Shown here: piece by piece, positions 12,601-23,400 of the stretch
Numbering within the stretch: position 1 is the first letter of the stretch
Layout: each line of letters starts with the position of its first letter
Assembly (NCBI GenBank): GCA_963854835.1
Contig: OY978525.1
Coordinates: 117,999,018-118,063,017, forward strand
DNA from: Megamerina dolium
Taxonomy: Eukaryota; Arthropoda; Insecta; Diptera; Megamerinidae
Direction of reading: 5' to 3'
DNA: 64,000 bases
Position numbers and translations under genes: made by a program
The notes under the pieces: generated by a model
What the model was told of the DNA's origin: nothing
Databases searched by the model: none
What the model saw: the letters and a program-made list of their open reading frames with translations, nothing else

Positions 12601-12898
12601 TGTACAATTTAATCACTCGCATCAATAGAGCTTCAAAATGACGTCGATTGTAGATCACATATAATGAACGTAAGATTGCATCAAATATGGCAACGGAAAA
12701 GAATGTGGCCAATATGATTGAGATTATATCCCTCGTTGAAATACGGCTTACATATATAAATTGTAAAATATTCGTAATGCATATTGGTCCCAATAAAACG
12801 CAAACACGCCAATTGAATCGACAACTATGTAGAATTCCGAAAAATTTACAAATTTTCACATTTATTGACAACATTGCATTGTCTTCAAATATATCCAT
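9639..12898 (-). CDS. Or43a: Odorant receptor, Or43a-type paralogue B (complete, 7 exons; solo LTR in intron 3)
   Basis: Second tandem Or43a-type receptor. Exons: 12590-12898, 12397-12535, 12051-12327, 10238-10337, 10034-10135, 9822-9929, 9639-9743. Sizes and phases equal those of copy A (309, 139, 277, 100, 102, 108, 105 bp), giving 379 residues. It opens MDIFEDNAML and ends [12 protein letters not shown]. Exons 4-7 and the introns between them are almost identical to A. Exons 1-3 differ from A more (for example LDVFDSSLYEI instead of LDVSASPLYEI) and partly match copy C, so the gene looks like a mosaic. Intron 3 is enlarged to about 1.7 kb by a solo LTR at 10687-11806; the splice sites are untouched. 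A TATAAAA sits 85 bp upstream of the ATG, as in A. Ligand specificity cannot be read from sequence. Confidence 0.9.
10687..11806. mobile_element. Solo LTR of an LTR retrotransposon (1120 bp)
   Basis: Starts TGTAAC and ends GTTACA, a perfect 6-bp inverted pair, and is flanked by the 4-bp duplication ATAT (10683-10686 and 11807-11810). The empty site can be rebuilt from unit C, where GGCACGGAATCTTG runs into TTTCCACAACATATG without the insert. No gag or pol is present, so it is a solo LTR left by recombination. A 4-bp duplication with TG..CA ends suits the Gypsy group (inference). Confidence 0.82.
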
Positions 12899-12982
12899 GC
12901 TGAATGCAGTTTAGCGAAATTAATGGTTGTTGAAACAATTCAAAATGTACTACTTATTGACAATGAATTGAATTGTCAAACA

Positions 12983-12989
12983 TTTTATA
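12983..12989 (-). promoter_or_regulatory. Candidate TATA box of receptor B
   Basis: TATAAAA on the minus strand, 85 bp before the ATG, matching the A copy. The equivalent position in C reads as an unrelated A/T-rich string. Confidence 0.45.
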
Positions 12990-14040
12990 ACCTCTTGAAT
13001 AATGCGTTTAAAATATTCCCTCTCTCCTGGTGTGACACATGACCCCGAGAGCATGCAAATCATATTGTATATTGCGTAAATGCAATTTTCTTGCAATGGC
13101 GTTCCTATGGTGGGTAATTTTAGTTATTCTGTATTTACGGTATTTTATGCTTTCAACGGTTACAAAATAGTACAGCACAATAACTACAACTTTTAGGGTA
13201 ACTCCAATCATATAAGTACTTATTTATCAGGGGAATATTAGAGTCAGCACAAGCTTCATTAGATCAACATCTCGTCTACGAGAAACTAAATAAAAATATC
13301 ATTTGGATATTTTGTGATTGAGAATTTTATAATTACTACTCCATAAATACACGTCTTACAGTCTGCCAAAGGGTCTGCCAAAAGAGTCTGCCAGCGATCA
13401 GGGGCAATAATGAAAGTGAAATGGAAACGTCTCTGCATTGAATGTAATCGTTTCACTAATAGCTTAATTGAATTGTTGCAAATATTTCATTTGTATTATT
13501 ACATCATTAAATTGTTACATCTACACCTATAATGATATAGTATGGTATCACTTAAGTAATTTCCCATATTGGTCATGAATGTATGTTTAGTATATTCATA
13601 CTTGTACGATATATGTAACAAAAAATTGTTATAATATACTCGTATATGATTTAAAAATACAACAGTAAATTATTTACATATGCAATTTTTTAAAATACAC
13701 AAAAAATGTGATTATATATTGTTTGTGTATACTCTAGAAGCATCAAGTCAAGGTTATATTGAGTATATGCTTTCGTTTATAACATCTATAAGAAAATATG
13801 GCACTTATAGGAAAATATATATAAGGTGACTTCGCACCAGGCTCGTTACTTCGTTAGTGCGTTCAATCAATCAATTAAAAGAGAGCGTGACGTTGGAGCA
13901 AGAACAAAATCCTTGTTCATCAAGTGGACCACACAAAGGATATGAGAATATGAGCCCTACGGCTGATACCTCTGAGGGCCAACCACAAGTGTTACGGGCA
14001 CTGCGACCAAACGAGATCTTTTGTACCCAAGCCCGTCTAC

Positions 14041-14640
14041 GATACTAGAATCTCCTCTACTGTTTTAATAAAAAATAGAATTGATCTTGTCGAACTTTTG
14101 ATGATTGAAGCCGGTGTTGGGAAAATCAGCTGAAAGTGTTTGAGGAGAAGCCTGGTCAAGGCTGGGTATTCGCAAAAGATGTGGATCGATGTTTCATCCT
14201 TCTCTAGACAGAGTCTACACTCTGTGTCAGAGGATAACCCCATTTTGTGGAGGTCATACTTTAACGAGTTATGTCCAGAGAGATAGCCGGTTACTAGGTG
14301 TAGGTTGGTTCTGCCAAGAATAATTCTATCAAAAGCTGTATCAAAGTTGCAGATGAGAGTTTTCCCTTGGCGGAGACCTGTCGAATTTGTCCATTATATT
14401 TGGTATTTGTCGTGCTAATGTTTTTCTATCATAGCTTTGGCCGAAGCTCAGCTTATACCGCAGAAATATTCTGGGACTGTCAGTGGAGAAGACGAGCCAG
14501 CTCTCGCTAGTACCTCCGCCACTTCATTGCCTTCAATTATGTTGTGCCCCGACACCCAATATAATGTGACCTTATTTTGCATAGAAAGCTTTTGTAGAAC
14601 AGGAAGCAGAAGTAGAAGTAGAAGTCACCCTTGGTAGAGC
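14041..14640 (-). mobile_element. Non-LTR retrotransposon fragment (RNase H end and zinc-knuckle tail)
   Basis: Minus-strand pieces read NKVTLYWVSGHNIIEGNEVA (the end of an RNase H domain), then TNLHLVTGYLSGHNSLKYDL, then the zf-RVT type tail DTECRLCLEKDETSIHIFCE. Frames are broken between pieces. This is the 3' end of an I/LOA/R1-group LINE. The 13860-14040 stretch beside it is GC-richer and probably transposon-derived, but I do not recognise it. Confidence 0.75.
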
Positions 14641-14983
14641 CAAATTGCCAAGGGAAGCTTAGCTTGAAACAGAAAGTCGGCAGGTATTCTGAGTTCGCAT
14701 ATTAAGACGGTGCATTCCACGGCCACGCATCTATCGGCATATGCTGTTTCACCTTAGATTTGGGGCATTTTTTAGAGAGTTTGCATCAAGGTTTAAGTGA
14801 AGGAATTTTAAAATACATAATAAATCGTAGAGGAAGACAATGGTTAATGAATACTCAATATTTATAATTTTAGACTAATGAAGGAGGTGTACTGATTTTG
14901 TACTTAGAGTCAACACCTAAGAGTATATAAGAACTACGAAAAATATATCATTGCCAATAATAAAGTTTAATATGTTTTGTGTG

Positions 14984-15243
14984 CGAACGGTACCCACCTG
15001 TCGGCAAGCAATTGGCAATTCTTCCGACAGTAACAACTTGCCATGAAAAAGCTTCTAAAAAGAACTCTGTGACAAAGCTCAGAAAAAGTGATGTCACAAG
15101 TGTTCTGCCGTTCGGAACCGGCTAAAATAAGAAGGTCCATTCTAATACTGTCCAAAATTTAAGACGCACAACAGTAATGGAAGAGAAGCTCGGCCAATGA
15201 GCCCTTTGGGGCTTTAAGTGCCACATATTTATTTTTTTTTTTT
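14984..15243 (+). mobile_element. SINE copy, 5'-truncated, with 12-bp target duplication
   Basis: Same family as 5525-5888, starting at CGAACGGTACCCACCTG and ending in a T-rich tail; the tRNA head is absent. Direct copies of ATGTTTTGTGTG flank it at 14972-14983 and 15244-15255. The related block at 9025 has GTTTTGTGTGCTCTTTTGAC without the insert. Truncation at the 5' end is typical of LINE-driven retrotransposition. Confidence 0.87.
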
Positions 15244-15333
15244 ATGTTTTGTGTGCTCTTTTGACGCGAATACTGTACTTACTGGCCTCTAATGGATAAT
15301 CTTATTATTATTGAATATAATACGACGTATATT

Positions 15334-15519
15334 ATGAATATTTTACAATTCTTGTATTTATTTGATATCTAATCAAAAGATTTGAATATATTGGTTTTTG
15401 CAACATTCTTTTCCGTTGCCATATTTGATGCATTGTTGCGAGTATTGTTTATCTTTTTCAATCGTACTCATTTTGAAGCGCTAATGTATAAAATTAATAA
15501 AATCTGTATTCACATTGAA
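15334..15519 (+). pseudogene. Opposite-strand fragment of an Or43a-type exon 1 with intact donor
   Basis: The frame reads MNILQFLYLFDI, stop, [20 protein letters not shown] and onward to ICIHIE, followed by a GTGAGT donor exactly where exon 1 of the real genes ends. The YLF and KDL residues resemble gene D, while [11 protein letters not shown] resembles A-C, so the source was an intermediate Or43a relative. The flanks at 15250-15380 match those of the 9167 fragment at 9025-9200, so both belong to one duplicated block. No downstream exon is present. Confidence 0.78.
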
Positions 15520-15734
15520 GTGAGTTTGTTATTTTATTTTTGCAATTTTACATCCTTGGCTAATCCGAATTCGCCATTCAAAATTTGCCGGATTCGCCAT
15601 TCGGCTCGGATGTGTCCCATTTGTTACACCAATTTGTACTCCTCATACCATTGAGACAAATAAATATTTTCAATAAATATAGGTGTAATATTTTAAACAA
15701 AATTTTAATAAAAATACTTTTTTACTAAAATGTG

Positions 15735-15830
15735 CCGTGGTGTGCCGTAGCTCAGTGGTTAGTGTGTTCGCCTTCTGATCTGTAGGTCGTGGTTCAATAC
15801 CCGGCTGATGCATAACAAATTTAATATCGA
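15735..15830 (+). mobile_element. tRNA-like SINE head without the usual body
   Basis: Contains GTGCCGTAGCTCAGTGGTTA and GGTCGTGGTTCAATACCC, the A- and B-box regions of the SINE, then continues a short way (ATAACAAATTTAATATCGAA) before departing from the family. Relative to the block at 9371-9500 this region is an insertion. It is not a functional tRNA: the cloverleaf is degraded and no clean acceptor stem is seen. Confidence 0.7.
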
Positions 15831-16092
15831 ATATTTCCACCTCATCCGAGGTGGAAATTGTCCAGGCTTCGGGTTTATTATTATAAACATAAACTCATTC
15901 GAAATTGAGTCACGAAGCCGGCAGTTGCAGCAAAGTCAAAGATGATTCAACACTCACAAGGAGACCCATTCACCAATCTAACTCATATTTAAAATGCTAC
16001 TAATTTTATGTTAGTGAAAAGCTAAAAACTATGCAAAAGCTAAATTTAATATTTCTCTAAATTGTATGATAGCTCAATTGTTGTCCTCGCAT

Positions 16093-19055
16093 TTAATTCG
16101 AATAAACACCACGCAACATGGTGAAATATGAATACGATACATTTAGCAATGACTGAAATGTTTCAATTGTCATCGGATACATGTTGCCAACCTTTAACTG
16201 TGTGGAAATCAAATAAAACATTGTATATAAGACAGTACATTCAATCGATCTGATAATAATTACTAAAAAATTACCTGTAATGGTCGCTGAGTGTATGTAA
16301 TAAAATTTAGAATTATCTTTTTGATACGAATACTACATTCATACCATTGCATGGTGTAAGCGGCTTCAGAAACTTTAAGACTCTTCATATAAATTATATT
16401 ACAAAAAACGAACAAAAAGAATAGATTAAATTCAAATTTAATAAAAAATACATTTTTAATTAATTAATGAATATGAACTTACTTCAACATATAATTCGTT
16501 TGACAAAAAGAAATAAATATAGAGTGCAAGTAGAAATGAGAAAAGAAAAATGATCACACAAATCAATTGAGTGGTAGATTCGATCTGAAAAAAAATATCG
16601 ATATTATTATAAATAAATGATATTACGATTGAAGGCATATTCTTTTGTGGCCATGCACTTCAATTATATTTATATGATTTTGCTTGCTTGCTTCATACTT
16701 ACAATATTTACAGCGAATAATAGTGAACATATATTTCCACCAAACATAATGAATTCCACAAAAACCAAATAAGTGATTAATGCGTTGAAATCCTTTACAT
16801 AGCTACCGAATAAGGTTCAAAGTTAACAATCAATATATGACCTTCCCAGGATTTTGTAAGGATGCTTTCAATTCAATTTGACCACAGTTAAGGAATAATA
16901 CTTTTGATTGCAGTTATTGAATTAGATACACGCTCGTTAACCATTTTACAATTTATGGGGACTAAACTTTAGATATATGTGTACTCCTTCTCAAAATTTT
17001 TTTTTTTTTATTACAGAAGAATCAAACTCGGCTGAGTGGAGTCTTAAAACCTATAGAATCTTTCTGAAAATCTGATAATGGAAGATCTGACTCAATAAAT
17101 CACCAATAGTAGCTAACCTCATGTATGGCACGGAATCTTGAACTATTTCCACAACATATGTATGTCTTGATGTTTAGTCTTCAAAGATGAAGTTTTACGT
17201 CAATTTTTTTTAACATAACACATCGTTCAATAAGTTCCGATACTAAGTAAGAAAAACCCATTCTTTTTTTTTTTCTTTATTCATCAACATAATCTCCTTC
17301 AAGAGCAATACAATAATTCAAGCGCTTTTCTAACTATTCGATGTTTTGTTTGTAGAACGATTCCCTGGAAAGATTTCCAAATCTTTTTCCCTGGAGCATT
17401 TTTTTAAATCTGCGAACAGCCGCTGAATACGATGGGTGCGGAATACGATGGGTGCGGAAACAATTCAAAGTGTAATTCGTATTTTGGCCATTCTTAGTAA
17501 CGGCTTGTGACACGGAGCATTGTCTTGATGATAAAGCACTTTTTTTTCTTTTGCTTTTGAGGCCGTTTTACTGCGATTGAAGAACAAAATCGCTCCAATA
17601 TCAGACCGTGTGTATCCCAAAATACAGAGGCCAAAGCCTTACCAGCTGACTATTGAGTTTTTGGTTGCTTTAGACGATTTGCACCGGCTATTCCCCACTC
17701 AACTGGCTGACGTTTCGATTCTGGTTTATAATAATGGATCCATGTTTCATCCATTGTCGCATAAAATCGCTACTGTTGCGACTGTAAATAGACAACTAAT
17801 AGTACGAATGTCATGAAATTTTGACAGATATCGTCTGAAGGTTGGTTCTATATAAAAATAGTAAGTTTATGGTATTTGTAGTGCCATCTCTTGCTTAGTG
17901 CTGGCACTTATTGAACGAGGTGTTATTTGCGTTGGCGGTAAGTATTTACTAAAGTGTAATTATTCAAGGGCTCAAAGTGACTTTAAGATTCAACTTAAAT
18001 TGAATAAGCAAGCCGGTATAAGAAAAATATACTTTAGACTTCATTTTAGAAGTCTTTAGTAAAATATGTATGTATATAATTCGATAACCACAATAGCAAA
18101 TGGGTGATTCACATTTGAGTTAAACACTCTTTTTCAACTCTGGTACACACAAAAATCTACATGGATGCCAATAGATACTCACTTTACAATCTTCCCATGA
18201 TATTCTATACATGCTATTAATAAGTTGTAAATTTTCTCTTCATTATGTTGCAAGACATCGCCACAAAGATGTTCTAAACGATATTGCAAAATCCTCAAAG
18301 TGGCTCTACCAAACAATGCGAATGTTGCAAATACGCTAACAAAACACAAATACAATGGTGACACACAGAGAGCTAATGGCAATTGAAAAATGTACACAAT
18401 TTCATACAGAGGTGAATCAAAAACATCAAGACCTGGTATGGCCACACTGAATGGATGAGCTGTAAATAAAGTGGAAAGACATTGCTATGGAAAACCGTTG
18501 AAATGCTGATCACAAATTTTAATGCCTACATCTTGTCTCGCTGAGAAATGGTATCACATAGACTGATAACGAATTGACGACACCCATCAATAGAATAAAC
18601 ATCGATAGACGACGTATCATTTCAGTTGTCTCTCGTAGAATACCTTTTGCATAAAGATCATCACCGTACTTTTCAAAACAAAAATACATTTACAATTCAA
18701 ATTCGATAAATAAATGTTAAACAAATCGATGGATAGTTAGACTCACATAAATATGATTGTACATTTTAATCAATCGCAACATTAGAGCTTCAAAACGCCG
18801 TCGATTGAAGATCACATAGAATGAACGTAAGATCGCATCGAAGATGGCAACGGAAAAGAATGTGGCCAATATGATTGATACTATATCGTTCGTTGAAATA
18901 AGAATTACATATGTAAATTGTAAAATATTCATAATACATATTGGTCCCAATAAAACGCAAACACGCCAATTAAAACGGCGAGTATGAAGAATGCCATAAA
19001 ATTTCCAAACTTTCACATTTATCGATAACATTGGATTTTCTTCAAATATATCCAT
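16093..19055 (-). CDS. Or43a: Odorant receptor, Or43a-type paralogue C (complete, 7 exons; mariner in intron 3)
   Basis: Third tandem Or43a-type receptor. Exons: 18747-19055, 18530-18668, 18183-18459, 16703-16802, 16483-16584, 16275-16382, 16093-16197. All join in phase, giving 379 residues. I start at [10 protein letters not shown] by homology; the frame is open for 29 more codons upstream to another ATG, which I think is flanking DNA. It is more diverged from A and B ([12 protein letters not shown] in exon 1, [11 protein letters not shown] in exon 4, [10 protein letters not shown] in exon 5), so it split earlier. Intron 3 holds a deleted mariner at 17218-17923. The donor after exon 6 is GTAATT, weaker than the GTAAGT of A and B. 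The TATAAAA seen 85 bp upstream of A and B is replaced by an unrelated string, which may affect expression (inference). Confidence 0.88.
17218..17923 (-). mobile_element. Deleted mariner element with terminal inverted repeats
   Basis: Ends are inverted repeats of about 30 bp (ACACATCGTTCAATAAGTTC at left; the right end reads ACACCTCGTTCAATAAGTGC in reverse), with TA on each side (17216-17217, 17924-17925). The minus strand carries pieces of the 3' half of a mariner transposase, such as [16 protein letters not shown] and [18 protein letters not shown], with frame breaks. About 700 bp remains of an expected 1.3 kb. It lies in intron 3 of receptor C. Confidence 0.85.
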
Positions 19056-19461
19056 GCAGAATGCAGTTGACCGAAATGATTGTTGAAACAATTCAAAATG
19101 TACTGTAGCTATTGACAATAAATGATTGTTAAAACAATTCAAAAGCTATTGAACAATGCGATTGAAATATTCCTCCTCTCCTGGTGTGGCACATTACCTC
19201 GAGAGTGTGTAAATCATATTGTATATGGCGTAAATGCAATGTTGTTGCAATGGCGTTCCTATGGTGGGTAATTTTAGTTATTCTATGTTTACGGTACACT
19301 GAAAGGATATATTATATTTGATGCTTGATGCTTTCAACGGATACAAAATAGTATAGTTAATTTTAAAGCAGAAATAATTCCAACTGTTAGGGCAACTCCA
19401 ATCAGTATTGCAATCGCAATCAGGGGAGTATTAGAGTGAGCACAAGCTCCATTAAATCAGC

Positions 19462-19764
19462 ATCTGTAGGTCGTGGGTTCAATGCCCGTCTGAAGCATAA
19501 CAAATTCGATATCGAAAAGATTTTCCTTTCGAACGATACCCATCTGTCGGCAAGCAATTGGCAATTCTTTCGGCAGTAACAATTTGCCATGCCAAAAGCT
19601 TCCAAAAGAACTCTGTAACAAAGCTCAGAAAAAGTGATGTCGTCTGCCCTTCCCTTCTAATACTGTCTAAAAATTTAACACGCACAGCAGTAATGGAAGT
19701 GAAGCTCGGCCAAAGAGCACTTCGGGGCTTTAAGTGCCACATATTTATTTATTTATTTATTTAT
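19462..19764 (+). mobile_element. SINE copy with partial head
   Basis: Starts within the head at ATCTGTAGGTCGTGGGTTCA, carries the full body (TCTGTCGGCAAGCAATTGGC ... TTCGGGGCTTTAAGTGCCAC) and ends in (TTTA)n. Unit B has no insertion at the matching point, so it post-dates the duplication. I see no clear target duplication. Confidence 0.8.
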
Positions 19765-20095
19765 AATTACTACTCAACATATACACGTCTTATACAGTTT
19801 GACAAAAGAGTCTGCTAGCGATCAAGGGTGTTCTCCGTTTTGAAGGAAAGAAAAATAATGAAAGTGAAATGGAAACGTCTCTGCATTTAACGTAATTGTT
19901 TCACTAATATGTAGCTTAACGGAATTGTTGCAAATGTATAATGATATAGTATGGTGTCACTTAAATAATTTCCCATATTGGTCATGAATGGATAATTAGT
20001 ATGTCTAGTAAATATGTATATGCATACTTGTTTATGTAAAGCAAAATTTTTATAATATATGTGATTTAAAAATACTACTAAAAATTGAACTGGAA

Positions 20096-20155
20096 ATTGA
20101 ACCCACGACTTAGAGATCAGAAGGCCAACACACTAACCACTGAGCTACGGCACCC
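20096..20155 (-). mobile_element. SINE tRNA-like head fragment
   Basis: Complement of the SINE head (GGGTGCCGTAGCTCAGTGGT, then a B-box-like segment) without the body. Confidence 0.65.
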
Positions 20156-20427
20156 TTCTAAATTCCTTTCTAGCAACCGCAACAGTAATGTAGCAAAAGC
20201 TCGGTGTTATCACAAAGGGACTTCCTGCTCTAAGTGTCACCTCTCATAGAGCAGCCACAATAACTCAACCCAATCCAACTCAAGTTAGAACATTTTTTGT
20301 ATTTTATTTTCTACAATCTACATTGCTTGTGCATATTTAAGCAACTAAATATCTTCAAATCAACAATTAAAATATCATTTATACGAGTACACGTACGTAC
20401 GTATGGTTTACAACAATTCATATACAT

Positions 20428-23400
20428 TTACTTAGAGTAAACACCACGCAACATTGTAAAATATGTATACGATACATTTAAGAGTGCCTGAAATGTTTCC
20501 AACGTCATTGGATACACATTGCCAACCATGATCTGAAATGAAATCAAAATTAAAGGAAACAAATTGAAATTAGTCATCAAGAATGAAAATTTTTTATTTC
20601 GGAGTTTTTTTTTTTTTTGTTTAGTGAAAAACACTGCTACTACTCCTATTACACAGTGACACAGTATTTATGGAGGCGGAATGATTCTATTTTGGGATGA
20701 AAAACCTATACCCATATCGTAAAATCTCCAAATCTTTTTTGCATTCTCAGTGTAAATTTGTTATTTGCATTTGTTGAGTTTGCAATTTTGTGCCTAAGTG
20801 TTTTTAGAATAAGTCGAAACAAAAGGGTTAAAATTCATATTGGAGCGAAATATGTAGTTTGGATACATATCATGAAATTTAACGAGAAGTAATTTTGTAG
20901 AACATTTTAACCCGTTAGCTCTCTCACTAAAGGGTCGTTTTGACCCCTTTTTTGAGAGAGACTGAATAAAATGGCATTTGGGAGGTCGCTAGGGGGTTAA
21001 AATGTTCTAGCGAATTTTTCGCCGGAAAAATTCACTAAGAGTTTTCTCAGACAAAATCTTTATACAAAGAACGTAAATGTCCACAGAAAATAAAAAACAA
21101 ATATATCCCCTTGAAATATGCAACGTTTTTATGGATTCTTTTATAATTTATTCGCAAATGTAACTCTAGCTCTTTTCGAGGGTGATGGTTCGGCATTTGG
21201 GACATCAGTATCGCAATCATCGCTATTATCAGAATCTGAGTCACACATGATGTCCACTTCAAATGCAAATGAGTGGAAATCATGACGCCCCCATACAATA
21301 ACTCTGTAATTGTGTCACAGTGTTATTGTCATACTAAAAGGATGTCAGCGTGTACAAATAAATTAAACGTAAAGAACTATGTATATATGTCATGTATTAA
21401 TACATACCTTTAATGGTTTTTGAGTACGCATAATGAAAAGCAATCCAATCTTTTTAGTACGTTCACTACATTGATACCATTGCATAGCATAAGCAGCTTC
21501 AGATACATTTAGACTCTAATGAAATGATGCAATTATTATTAGTAAAAATAAATTAATAAATATATCGTCAATTAACCGAATGCTGTCATCATATATTTTA
21601 ATTCGGAAAAAAAAAGACAATCCACAATTATTAAAAATTCAAATATCTTACCTCAACATAGAGATCATTGGCGCATCCATAGTAGGTGTATAAAAAATAC
21701 AACATGGTCATAATGTATAATATTAACGTAAAAATTTGATTGAATGAACCAACCTAAGGAAAAAATATTCAATAATATATTGTTTGTAGTTGTTACCCTG
21801 GGAAAAATTGTGCGACTAATCTCTAAAGAGACTAGTCCGGGATTAATCATTTGGGGATAAAATTTTTAATTAATTAACATATTTAGAGATTTTCTACACT
21901 TTCAAGTGAGTCGCTTTTAAATTAGCAATAATATGATACAAATTAGCGTAGGTGATATAGTGACGCTGATGGGGCATACGATATCAAAACACATAATGCT
22001 GGGGGTACCCAGGTTCGAATCCGAGAAGAGTAGCGAAAAAATGTAAATTTTCTTTTTGAATCAGAATTTATAATGCAATAAATGAAAATAAATTGTTTGA
22101 TCTTGTACTCTGTGTACCCCCAGGTTCGAATTTAAATGAGAATAGCGGCGAATTGCAAAAACTTTGTGAATTGTCAAAAAATTTAAATGAAAATGTACAT
22201 GGGAATTATAATGCATTGAATGAAAATTTCTAACCATGAGACTAATCTATATTTATACTCGTTCGACTGATCCCGGATACATCCCGGACAAGTTGCATTT
22301 TTTGCAGCGTATATACTCGTACTACATATTTATTTGAGAAGCGTGTACGAAAAAGTATACCCTTTAAGAATGCTATTCTTCCAAAACTACGACATAAGAT
22401 GATTAAACCTTATGCAATAGATCACACCTTTGGAAGTTGTCGATGACCTTGAATTATCGATTCGGCGCCGCTCGCAGCAATTGGGCCTCTATTACTCTAC
22501 TACGTGGAAAATTTTGCGGAAGGATTTGCGTGTAGAACCTTTTAAAATACAACTAGTGCAAGAATTGAAGCCCCACGACCTACCACCACGGCTAACTTTT
22601 GGTGTGACTGGGCGCTGGCAAAGTTGGAACAAGATCCATTTTTTTATCGGATAATTGTGTTCAGCGACGAATCTCATTTCTGGTTGAATGGATACGTGAA
22701 CAATCAAAATTGCCGTATTTGGTGTGAAGAGCAGCCAAAAGCATTGCAAGAACTGCCAATGCATCCTGAAAAATGCACTGTTTGGTGTGGATTATAGGCC
22801 GGAGGCATCATTGGACCGTACTTTTTCAAAGACTACGACGTCTGGAACGTGACTTTGAATGGCGAGCGTTACCGTGGGATGATTACAAACTTTTTTTTTG
22901 CCCAAAATGAAAGAGCTGGACTTGGCTGACATGTGGTTTTAACAAGACGGTGCCACATGTCACACAGTATGCGAAACAATTGCCCAATTGAGAGGCGAGT
23001 TCGGTGAACAGTTTATTTCACGTTTGGTGACCTTTAATTGGCCGCCTAGATCGTGCGATTTAACGCCTTTAGACTATTTTTTGTGGGGCCATGTTAAACC
23101 TATGGTGCCAAGCCCGCAACGGTTGACGCACTGGAAGCCAATATTGGAGAATTTATTCGGGAGATACCCGCCGATTTGTTGGAGAAAGTATGCCAACATC
23201 GGACCCTTTTGAGGGTCCGCAGAATTATATAGATCGACTCAAATAAATTTTTCAATTTCAATTCTCAATTTTTCTAAATTTTATGTTTTTTTTTAAATCA
23301 AATCCGAAGGCTCTTAAAAAATCACCCTGTATTATATGATGAACATTTTCGTACACACTCTTTATGTCGGTCAATTTTCTCACTTACAATATTTATGCAG

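Larger units (their letters stand above)
9540..13860. repeat. Segmental duplication unit B
   Basis: Counterpart of unit A carrying receptor B. It is longer because of the LTR in intron 3. The 5' flank 12899-13860 has the same GGCGTTCCTATGGTGGGTAA block and also a stretch around 13376-13490 (AGAGTCTGCCAGCGATCAGG, AATGAAAGTGAAATGGAAAC) shared with the C flank at 19800-19920. No coding sequence is seen in the flank. Confidence 0.75.
15994..20070. repeat. Segmental duplication unit C
   Basis: Counterpart carrying receptor C, more diverged than A and B. The 5' flank 19056-20070 has the shared upstream block near 19240 and a SINE insertion near 19462-19764 that unit B lacks at the matching position. 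Confidence 0.7.

Noticed and set aside
15735..15810. Possible tRNA gene
   Set aside because: A and B boxes are present but the acceptor and anticodon stems do not pair well, and the same sequence recurs as the head of a SINE.
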